Source: an uncultured Ruminococcus sp.
GTDB taxonomy: Bacteria > Bacillota > Clostridia > Oscillospirales > Acutalibacteraceae
DNA length: 41,029 nt
Assembly: GCA_902798365.1 (NCBI GenBank)
Contig: CADBWP010000048.1
Coordinates: 1-41,029, forward strand
Direction: 5' to 3'
This document shows positions 1 to 6,386 of this stretch, piece by piece. Position numbers and translations under genes: made by a program. How positions within the stretch are numbered: position 1 is the stretch's first letter; the number at the start of each line of letters is the position of its first letter. A model generated the notes under the pieces. The model was not told the DNA's origin. It ran no database searches and worked only from the letters and a program-made list of their open reading frames with translations.

Positions 1-61
1 CACCCTCAGGTTTACTGCGCATTGTTGCAAGCGTAACATTCAATAATTCATTCAAGACTAA

Positions 62-96
62 AGGCTGCCGCAAAATCTTTCAATTTGCGACAGCCT
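62..96 (-). terminator. Rho-independent terminator of the DUF1292 gene
   Basis: On the minus strand AGGCTGTCGCAAA pairs with TTTGCGGCAGCCT around an 8-10 base loop, followed by TTTAGTCTT. It lies just past the stop codon of the leftward gene at 103. Confidence 0.8.
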
Positions 97-102
97 CTTC
101 GT

Positions 103-396
103 TTATTCAAAGTTGATTTCGCCGTCGTACTTGCTTTTGAAGATATTGAAAAGCTTTTCCAAAAGCTCGTCGTCCTCAATGCTCACGTACTCCTCGTTTT
201 CGTCGTCGATGGCGTTTATCTTGAGAATAACAACCTCGTCGGCGTCCTCGTCGTTTTCTATAAGAACGATGTACTCCTCGCCCTCATATTCAACAACGTC
301 GAGAAACTCAAATTCGATCTCGTTGCCCTCTTCGTCTTCAAGCGTAATAAGCGCGCCCTCGTTGTCCATCTCTTCCATGATTTCTTCGTTAGCCAT
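103..396 (-). CDS. DUF1292 family protein (YrzB-like)
   Basis: This is a 97-residue, very acidic protein built of short beta-forming stretches, with the 'ITLEDEEGNEIEFEFL' and 'GEEYIVL' segments typical of DUF1292, a small family widespread in Firmicutes. Its biochemical role is not established. The start is set by an AAGGAGA ribosome binding site just upstream of the ATG at 396. It has its own promoter and terminator, so it is probably monocistronic. I am confident of the family and know of no proven function. Confidence 0.88.
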   Translation of the reverse strand: MANEEIMEEMDNEGALITLEDEEGNEIEFEFLDVVEYEGEEYIVLIENDEDADEVVILKINAIDDENEEYVSIEDDELLEKLFNIFKSKYDGEINFE

Positions 397-443
397 GTTT
401 CAGTCTCCTTTCAAAAAGACTTTGCTGTTGCAAGATATTATAA

Positions 444-471
444 AGTATAGCATAACATCAAGATTTGTCAA
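444..471 (-). promoter_or_regulatory. Sigma-A type promoter of the DUF1292 gene
   Basis: Read on the minus strand, TTGACA (471-466) is followed after 16 bases by TATACT (449-444), about 50 bases upstream of the ATG at 396. Confidence 0.65.
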
Positions 472-482
472 GTGCTTTGCGG

Positions 483-899
483 TCAAATCGTCACCTCAAA
501 CTTATCGCCGCATTTGGGGCATCTTACGCCGTGCTTGCCCTTTTGGTTCTTCACCCTCAGCTGAGCCTTGCAGTAGGGGCACTTAAGATACTTAAAATCC
601 TTGCGCTCCCTTATTTTTTTGACCTGCAGGGTCACCCAATTCTTTACGGGACCCCAAAACTTTAAAAACACGCGGTTTTCCTTTGACCGCATGACCACGT
701 TGTGAGAGAACATGCGGAAAAACATAAGCCCCAAAACCAAAAGCTGAACGCCGTACAGCACAAGCGTTGCAATTAAATGAAACACAAATACATTTACAAG
801 CCAGATAAACAGCGAAAAGCCCAGCAGAAATTTGTTGAGCGAGTCCATGCCATATCTGCCGCGCATGAACTCCATATATTTTTGCGCCAAACGGAACAT
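483..899 (-). CDS. Membrane protein with C-terminal zinc ribbon
   Basis: The 138-residue protein has an amphipathic N-terminus, two hydrophobic helices (about residues 24-45 and 48-64) and a cytoplasmic basic stretch. It ends in a zinc ribbon with paired cysteines C107/C110 (CPYC) and C127/C130 (CPKC). The ribbon resembles those of small zinc-ribbon membrane proteins of unknown role in Clostridia. A TTAGGAGGC ribosome binding site precedes the ATG, and only 9 bases separate it from the upstream epimerase gene, so it is the last gene of a three-gene operon. Function unknown. Confidence 0.8.
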   Translation of the reverse strand: MFRLAQKYMEFMRGRYGMDSLNKFLLGFSLFIWLVNVFVFHLIATLVLYGVQLLVLGLMFFRMFSHNVVMRSKENRVFLKFWGPVKNWVTLQVKKIRERKDFKYLKCPYCKAQLRVKNQKGKHGVRCPKCGDKFEVTI

Positions 900-908
900 T
901 TTTGCCTC

Positions 909-1763
909 CTAAATAACGTAATCCGCGCAGAAGTAGGTGTATTTTACGTCTGCCACAATCGCCGAATGTTCGGATTTTATCACTATGGTCACCTTTTCAG
1001 CCTCGCTCATTTCGGCTGCCTTTTCGGTGATATTGCATGTTTTGGGGTCATAGCCGAACTTTTCGGGAAGCTCGTCAAACCACAGCACAAGCGAGCCGTA
1101 GCCCTCGAACAGCGGCAGGGTGTCAAAATCAATCAAAAAATGCTCGCGCCTTACGGGAGCTATCCCTATGTCGGCGTTGCGAAGCTTATCAATATAATTC
1201 GGCGCGTCGTTCAAAAACATGCCTGTCTTGAACGCGCCTATCGAAACGGTCAGGTCGGACTTTACGGCTGTCTGCGCAACGCCCGTGTCGCCGTTGAGGC
1301 CGCTGTTTATGTCGGCGCTGATAACAAAGGCGGTGCAGGCGTTTATCTCGTCAATAGCCCTCAGATAAGCTCCGGACACCTCGCCCGAAAAGCCCGTGCC
1401 CAGCAGGCAGTCAACCACTATGTCAAAGCCCGTAAGGGGAGAGGGCGCGTTTATGTTGCCCTCCTCGGCGCCCAGCGACATTGCCGAGTGATAGTAGTAC
1501 ATGCCGTCTGCCGAGAATTTTTCGGAAACTCTGAATATCGTCGGCGTTATTCCGTGCTCAAGCAGCACACAGGCAAGGGCGTAGCCGTCGCCGCCGTTGT
1601 TGCCCGAGCCGCACACTATGCCTACCCTGCCTCTGAACTGCGCTGCGTTGAATATGCCCTCGGCGGCGCGGCGCATAAGCACTTTTGAGGCAACGCCGTC
1701 GGCTATGGTCTTTGCGTCGCTCTGACGCATGTTTTCTACCGAAATGACGGGAATAAGGTTCAT
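909..1763 (-). CDS. nnrE: NAD(P)H-hydrate epimerase, stand-alone YjeF_N domain
   Basis: The first 205 or so residues match the YjeF_N fold, which interconverts the R and S forms of hydrated NAD(P)H as part of metabolite repair. The glycine-rich loop SGNNGGDG (residues 53-60), GTGFSGEVSG (122-131) and SADINSGLNGDTG (149-161) correspond to the family's substrate-binding motifs; the last departs from the usual S-x-D-x-PSGLxxDTG at the Pro and Asp. In many bacteria this domain is fused to the ADP/ATP-dependent dehydratase (YjeF_C). Here that domain is absent and replaced by about 75 residues that I do not recognise. The start codon overlaps the upstream stop by 4 bases, which implies translational coupling. 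Confidence 0.85.
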   Translation of the reverse strand: MNLIPVISVENMRQSDAKTIADGVASKVLMRRAAEGIFNAAQFRGRVGIVCGSGNNGGDGYALACVLLEHGITPTIFRVSEKFSADGMYYYHSAMSLGAEEGNINAPSPLTGFDIVVDCLLGTGFSGEVSGAYLRAIDEINACTAFVISADINSGLNGDTGVAQTAVKSDLTVSIGAFKTGMFLNDAPNYIDKLRNADIGIAPVRREHFLIDFDTLPLFEGYGSLVLWFDELPEKFGYDPKTCNITEKAAEMSEAEKVTIVIKSEHSAIVADVKYTYFCADYVI

Positions 1764-2476
1764 TTTGCTTCCTCCGTGTTCGCGGCGGCATAGGCTACTC
1801 GGGCGGACTCAACATCTTTGTTGCAGCTCAGCCTTATAAGCTGAACCTGAGAGAAAAGCCCGTTGTACAGCTCCAGCAGCTTTGCCATGCTGTCCTTGCT
1901 TTTGGGCAGCAAAGTCGCCTCCAAAAGCTGCTTGAACACCGTGCCGGGGCTCACGTGCTCCGCCGTGTTTGTTCCGCCGCGCGTCAGCACATAAACAGCC
2001 TTTATGGGGGCTATGGCGTTGCAGCCTATGTCGGACTTGCCCATCCACGGGGTAGAGCAGACGTAAAACCTGCCGTCTATTTTGCGTATTATCGGCTTGT
2101 CGTCGTTTATCATTTTCACTCTGTCGCCGAACACCCTGCGCCAGTTGGCGGTGTGGGTCGATTTGCCCGTTCCGCTCAGCGCCGTGAACATATAACCCTC
2201 GCCGTCAAGCTCCAGACAGGACGAGTGGAAGAAAAAGCCGTCGTATTCGGCAAGCACCCTTTTGCAGATGTTTGTGAGTATCAGCGGACCCTCGCACATA
2301 TGGGGCGGAAACCCCGCGTTTGTTTCCTTCATATATTCTTCGACCTCGCCGCGCGTTACGGAAGCCTCAAAATCGCAGTCGCCGCTTTCCGACAAAAACG
2401 GTTCAAGCCGCGCGCGGGTCTCCTCATACAGCGGATCTATCTTAATGTTCAGCCTTGCAATCTCATATATAGCCAT
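1760..2476 (-). CDS. HPr-kinase/PEPCK-like P-loop protein
   Basis: The 238-residue protein carries a Walker A loop, SGTGKSTHT (residues 101-109), and a following INDDKP motif (123-128). This pattern is seen in the C-terminal kinase domain of HprK and its PEP-carboxykinase-like relatives. It lacks the N-terminal domain of true HPr kinase and is shorter than the usual 300 or so residues. Similar stand-alone proteins in Firmicutes have no assigned substrate, and some related families sit in peptide-modification cassettes, which is not the case here. It is the first gene of the leftward operon with the epimerase and the zinc-ribbon protein. Nucleotide binding is likely; the substrate is unknown. 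Confidence 0.65.
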   Translation of the reverse strand: MAIYEIARLNIKIDPLYEETRARLEPFLSESGDCDFEASVTRGEVEEYMKETNAGFPPHMCEGPLILTNICKRVLAEYDGFFFHSSCLELDGEGYMFTALSGTGKSTHTANWRRVFGDRVKMINDDKPIIRKIDGRFYVCSTPWMGKSDIGCNAIAPIKAVYVLTRGGTNTAEHVSPGTVFKQLLEATLLPKSKDSMAKLLELYNGLFSQVQLIRLSCNKDVESARVAYAAANTEEAK

Positions 2477-2502
2477 AAAAGCCTCCTTTGCCTGTCTATA
2501 CT

Positions 2503-2531
2503 ATTTTACATATTGCGGCAGAGGTTGTCAA
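2503..2531 (-). promoter_or_regulatory. Promoter of the P-loop/epimerase/zinc-ribbon operon
   Basis: On the minus strand TTGACA (2531-2526) and TAAAAT (2508-2503) are 17 bases apart, about 27 bases upstream of the ATG at 2476. It is divergent from the aspS promoter. Confidence 0.7.
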
Positions 2532-2576
2532 TCTTTTATTTGTGTCCGCCGCGCGGCAATCAGGGCAAAATAGGTA

Positions 2577-2605
2577 TTGATTGCGCGGATAAAGTGTGAT
2601 ATAAT
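2577..2605 (+). promoter_or_regulatory. aspS promoter
   Basis: TTGATT (2577-2582) and TATAAT (2600-2605) have the ideal 17-base spacing. The leader is only about 40 bases, so there is no room for a T-box. Confidence 0.75.
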
Positions 2606-2649
2606 TACTTGGAATAGGCAAAATATCTGTGAAAGGATGTTTCTGAATT

Positions 2650-4392
2650 ATGAAACCAAACAAGTATCGCACCGTCAGCTGCGGTGAATTGAGAGAAGAA
2701 AACATAGGACAGCAGGTTCGCGTGGCGGGCTGGGTCGAGAATATCCGCGACCACGGCGGCGTAATGTTCCTCGACATCCGCGACGAGTACGGCGTGCTTC
2801 AGGTGGTCGTTCACGACGACGCCCTGCTTAAGAATATAAACAAGGAGTGTTCGGTCACCCTGAGCGGCGAGGTCGTAAAGCGCGACGAGGACACCATCAA
2901 CAAAAAAATAGCCACGGGCTATGTAGAGGTTCACACCGAGGACATAACCGTGCTGGGCAAGTGCAAAAACGTGCTTCCCTTCGAGGTAGCAACCTCGACC
3001 AACACGGGCGAGGACGTGCGCCTCAAGTACCGTTTTCTCGACCTGAGAAACCCCAAGGTGCACGAAAACATCCTGTTCCGCTCGCACGTCGTAAGCTTTT
3101 TGCGCCGCAAAATGGAGGAGATGGGCTTTACCGAGATCAACACGCCCATCCTGTCAACCTCTTCGCCCGAGGGCGCGCGCGACTACCTTATTCCCAGCCG
3201 TAAGCACAAGGGCAGGTTCTATGCCCTGCCGCAGGCTCCGCAGATATTCAAGCAGCTGCTTATGGTGTCGGGATTTGACCGCTACTTCCAGATAGCTCCC
3301 TGCTTCCGCGATGAGGACGCAAGAGCCGACCGCTCGCCCGGCGAGTTTTATCAGCTCGACTTCGAAATGGCTTTTGCCACGCAGGAGGATGTTTTTGACG
3401 TTGCCGAGGAAGTGCTTTACGAAACCTTCAAGACCTTTTCAAACAAAGAGGTGTCAAAGCCTCCGTTCAAAAGGATCCCCTTTGCCGAGGCTATGGTGAA
3501 GTACGGCACCGACAAGCCCGACCTCAGAAACCCGCTCGAGATCGTAGAGATAAGCGACATGTTTGTTGAGACCGACTTTGCGCCCTTCCGCAAAAAGTGC
3601 GTCCGCTCAATCAATGTTCCCGGCGCCGCCGCCCAAAGCAAAAAGTGGTTCAAGCGCATGGAGGAATTTGCGCTGTCCATCGGCATGAAGGGTCTGGGCT
3701 ATGTAAAGGTCTGCGACGACCTCAGCTTTGACGGTCCCATAGACAAGTTCCTCAAGCCCGGCGACCGCGAAGAGCTTATAAGCCGCAACGGCTCAAAGGC
3801 GGGCGACGTAATATACTTTATTGCAGACACCGCCATCGAGGCTCCCAAGCTTGCGGGGCAGATCCGCACCGAGGTTGCCAACCGCCTTGATCTTATTGAC
3901 AAAAGCCGCTTTGAGCTGTGCTTTATCGTCGATTTCCCAATGTTCGAGCGCGACGAAGACGGCAAGATCATTTTCACCCACAACCCGTTCTCAATGCCGC
4001 AGGGCGGTCTTGACGCTCTTAACAATCAGGATCCCGAGACCATTCTCGCCTATCAGTACGACATCGTGTGCAACGGCGTAGAGCTTTCCTCGGGCGCGGT
4101 GCGAAACCACGACATCGAGATAATGAAAAAGGCCTTTGACATGGCAGGCTACAGCGAGGACGACCTCAAAGCGAAGTTCTCGGCGCTCTACAACGCGTTC
4201 CAATACGGCGCTCCGCCTCACGCAGGCATGGCTCCCGGCGTTGACAGAATGATAATGCTGTTAAAGGACGAGGAAAACATCCGCGAGGTAATCGCCTTCC
4301 CGATGAACTCCAACGCTCAGGATGTGCTTTTGGGCGCTCCCGGCGAGGTGACCGAGCAGCAGCTCAGAGAGGTTCACGTTAAGCTGAGATAG
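2650..4392 (+). CDS. aspS: Aspartyl-tRNA synthetase
   Basis: A 580-residue class II synthetase that charges tRNA-Asp. An N-terminal OB-fold anticodon-binding domain (about 1-110) is followed by the catalytic domain, with motif 2 near FRDEDARADRSPGE (residues 220-233), a bacterial GAD-type insertion and motif 3 as APGVDRM near the C-terminus. Length and domain order are those of a bacterial AspRS. The anticodon domain has His35 in the RDHGG motif, where the discriminating E. coli enzyme has Leu, and the C-terminus is of the 'IAFPMN' type seen in many non-discriminating AspRS enzymes. The start has a GAAAGGATG site about 9 bases upstream. It appears monocistronic. Confidence 0.97.
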   Translation: MKPNKYRTVSCGELREENIGQQVRVAGWVENIRDHGGVMFLDIRDEYGVLQVVVHDDALLKNINKECSVTLSGEVVKRDEDTINKKIATGYVEVHTEDITVLGKCKNVLPFEVATSTNTGEDVRLKYRFLDLRNPKVHENILFRSHVVSFLRRKMEEMGFTEINTPILSTSSPEGARDYLIPSRKHKGRFYALPQAPQIFKQLLMVSGFDRYFQIAPCFRDEDARADRSPGEFYQLDFEMAFATQEDVFDVAEEVLYETFKTFSNKEVSKPPFKRIPFAEAMVKYGTDKPDLRNPLEIVEISDMFVETDFAPFRKKCVRSINVPGAAAQSKKWFKRMEEFALSIGMKGLGYVKVCDDLSFDGPIDKFLKPGDREELISRNGSKAGDVIYFIADTAIEAPKLAGQIRTEVANRLDLIDKSRFELCFIVDFPMFERDEDGKIIFTHNPFSMPQGGLDALNNQDPETILAYQYDIVCNGVELSSGAVRNHDIEIMKKAFDMAGYSEDDLKAKFSALYNAFQYGAPPHAGMAPGVDRMIMLLKDEENIREVIAFPMNSNAQDVLLGAPGEVTEQQLREVHVKLR

Positions 4393-4523
4393 TGCGCCGG
4401 TGGGCACTTTCTCCGCCTATTATAACCGTGCCGATAAACGCAACCGTGCATAACGGCGGGATCGGACGATTTCATATAACCTATAATTAATAAAAAAGCC
4501 GTTTCTTTTTTTGGACAGTATGG

Positions 4524-4671
4524 GTAACTTAAGCGCAAGACATATATGATTGCGCAAAAAGCCTCCCCTGCGATAAGGGGAGGTGTCAGCGATAGCTGAC
4601 GGAAGGGTCGAAAACCTTTCCGTTCCGGGTCGGTGTTTGGTAATTGCCAAGCGTTACCGACCCCTCAGTCG
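4524..4671. repeat. Dispersed repeat copy 1 (inverted partner at 9349-9553)
   Basis: This segment runs from AACTTAAGCGCAA through the hairpin GCCTCCCC/GGGGAGG, the AGCGATAGCT palindrome and TCGGTGTTTGGTAATTGCCAAG to CCGACCCCTCAGTC. It matches 9349-9553 in opposite orientation over nearly its whole length. Chance open frames across both copies give the same peptide (MAITKHR...), a result of the repeat and not a gene. Confidence 0.85.
4556..4583 (-). terminator. Terminator-like hairpin inside the repeat
   Basis: On the minus strand CCTCCCC pairs with GGGGAGG around an 8-base loop and is followed by CTTTTTG. It could end transcripts from the leftward gtrB-gtrA pair about 170 bases after gtrA. 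Confidence 0.6.
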
Positions 4672-4754
4672 CCTTAGCGCAGAGGAGCCTGATGTGCTAT
4701 CGAAAATGTTGTGTTACCTGCATTGCTTTATGAGGAAACGGCGTTTTAATTTTA

Positions 4755-5234
4755 TTATTCCGTTTCCGTTTCTGTTTCGTCCTTCTTCTCCCTGAACGCG
4801 AAGAAGCGCTGACCCACGTAGTTGCAGGCGACAAAGGTGCATGCGCCTGCGGCAAGCGAAAGGTTGCCGGCAAATTTTTCAATGCTCCAGCCGAACATGC
4901 TCCAGCCGTTGGAGGTTGAAATCCACGAAACGAGCGGCGAGATCAAAACGTAAGCTATTACATAGCAGACGATGATGTTCAGCGCGAAGCGGAGCACGGG
5001 CTTCCAACCCTTCTCCTTGTTTTTGAAGGTGAAGTGCTTGTTGAGGAAGTAGCTGACTATGCTGCCTATCAAATTGCCGAGGAAGCTGGCGAGGATAACG
5101 CCCCAGTCGTATTTGTCCCAGCCGAACACATTGTAAAATACAAATTGCAGACCCATGCCCACAATGGTGTTGATTATGCCGACAAGGATGAATTTCAGGA
5201 ATTTTATATCGAAGAACTGCTTAAGCTTACTCAT
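4755..5234 (-). CDS. GtrA family membrane protein (putative lipid-linked sugar flippase)
   Basis: The protein has about 159 residues and four membrane helices, with the GtrA-family features FLKFILVGIINT near the N-terminus and FLNKHFTF in the middle. GtrA/GtcA proteins are thought to flip undecaprenyl-phosphate sugars made by a partner GT2. I chose the ATG at 5234 because GGAGG lies 6 bases upstream; the longer frame to 5270 adds a basic stretch without a site. It overlaps the end of the GT2 gene by 8 bases, so the two are coupled. The C-terminus is an acidic Glu/Thr tail. Confidence 0.88.
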   Translation of the reverse strand: MSKLKQFFDIKFLKFILVGIINTIVGMGLQFVFYNVFGWDKYDWGVILASFLGNLIGSIVSYFLNKHFTFKNKEKGWKPVLRFALNIIVCYVIAYVLISPLVSWISTSNGWSMFGWSIEKFAGNLSLAAGACTFVACNYVGQRFFAFREKKDETETETE

Positions 5235-6192
5235 CCTCAGCCTCCGCTTCTTCGTTGTGCTCATCCTCAAAATTCGAGAATTTAGTTATATATATCGGTC
5301 TGTCCTTTGCTTCCATGTATATCCTGCCTATGTATTCGCCCAAAACGCCTATCGACATCTCGGTAAGACCGCCGAGGAACAGCACCGCGCACAGCGTGGT
5401 GACATAACCGGGCGTGGTTATGCCGAAGAACAGCGTCTGAAACAGCGTGACTATGATGTAGATAAGCGAGATAACAAAGATTATCGCGCCCATCACCGCG
5501 GTAAAGCGCAGCGGAGCCACCGAAAAGCAGGTTATGCCGTCAATGGCGTATTTGAACAGCGACGAAAACTTCCACGAGGTCTTGCCCAGCTGACGGTCAA
5601 CGGTCTTGAAGCTTATCCATTTGGTGTTGAAGCCCACCCACGAGAAAATGCCCTTGGAAAACCTCTGCACCTCGCCCAGCTCCATAATCGAATCGACCAT
5701 CTGACGGGTCATCATGCGGTAGTCCATGGCGCCGTAGGGGTTTTTAACGTCGGTCAGCTTGTTTGAAAGCCTGAAAAACAGCTTTGAAAACAGCCCGCGA
5801 AAGAAGCTTTCGCCCTCGCGTTCGTCGCGCTTTGTGGCGCAGCAGTCGTAGCCGTTTTCCATCGCCTCAAGCATTTGGGGGAAAATCTCGGGCGGATGCT
5901 GCAAATCGGCGTCCATAACCACAACATAGTCTGCGGTGGTGTGCTGCAGTCCGGCGTACATAGCCGCCTCCTTGCCGAAGTTGCGCGAAAATGAAATATA
6001 TTTAACATTGTCAAAGCGCTTTGCAAGGCGCTTCATCACAAGATAGGTCTTGTCGCGGCTGCCGTCGTTCACCAAAATGTAGCGAAAGGCATAGTCGGGC
6101 AGGGTATCTATCACCTTGTTGGTTTCCTCAACAAAATGCTCAAGCCCCTCCTCCTCGTTGTAGCAGGGCACGACCAAATCAATTGTTTTCAT
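5227..6192 (-). CDS. GtrB/CsbB-like polyprenyl-phosphate glycosyltransferase (GT2)
   Basis: The 321-residue protein has an N-terminal GT2 domain with VVPCYNEEEG, VNDGSRD and the metal-binding DAD motif followed by LQHPPE. It ends in two membrane helices and a conserved LGEYIGRIYMEAKDRP segment. This is the architecture of enzymes that move a sugar from a nucleotide donor to undecaprenyl phosphate on the cytoplasmic face. The C-terminal tail is acidic. The ATG at 6192 is preferred over a GTG at 6201, since a weak GGTG lies at normal spacing before it. It is paired with gtrA and divergent from yfhO, which together suggest a three-component glycosylation system. Confidence 0.9.
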   Translation of the reverse strand: MKTIDLVVPCYNEEEGLEHFVEETNKVIDTLPDYAFRYILVNDGSRDKTYLVMKRLAKRFDNVKYISFSRNFGKEAAMYAGLQHTTADYVVVMDADLQHPPEIFPQMLEAMENGYDCCATKRDEREGESFFRGLFSKLFFRLSNKLTDVKNPYGAMDYRMMTRQMVDSIMELGEVQRFSKGIFSWVGFNTKWISFKTVDRQLGKTSWKFSSLFKYAIDGITCFSVAPLRFTAVMGAIIFVISLIYIIVTLFQTLFFGITTPGYVTTLCAVLFLGGLTEMSIGVLGEYIGRIYMEAKDRPIYITKFSNFEDEHNEEAEAEDE

Positions 6193-6250
6193 ATGTATCA
6201 CCGGTTATAATATATTGTAATACAGCGGCAAAAGCAGGCCGCTGTTTTTA

Positions 6251-6280
6251 ATTATAGCAAATATACGGTCAAAAGTCCAA
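6251..6280 (-). promoter_or_regulatory. Promoter of the gtrB-gtrA pair
   Basis: On the minus strand TTGGAC (6280-6275) and a perfect TATAAT (6256-6251) are 18 bases apart, about 60 bases upstream of gtrB. Confidence 0.6.
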
Positions 6281-6317
6281 GGTTTTTTAAAAAATTTGTA
6301 TTTTTTTGATTTTTGTG

Positions 6318-6346
6318 TTTACCTGAGCCGCAAAACGTGATAGAAT
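6318..6346 (+). promoter_or_regulatory. Promoter of the yfhO-like gene
   Basis: TTTACC (6318-6323) and TAGAAT (6341-6346), extended by TG one base upstream of the -10, are 17 bases apart. The -10 is good and the -35 is weak. Confidence 0.5.
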
Positions 6347-6386
6347 ATACAATGTATGATTATTTCTATCGGAGGTACCCTTTCTT

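Noticed and set aside
777-1688. 303-residue open frame on the plus strand
   Set aside because: It is antisense to the epimerase and zinc-ribbon genes, has no ribosome site, and has a low-complexity composition typical of antisense frames in GC-rich codons.
2606-2649. T-box or other riboswitch before aspS
   Set aside because: The leader is only about 40 bases after a well-placed promoter.
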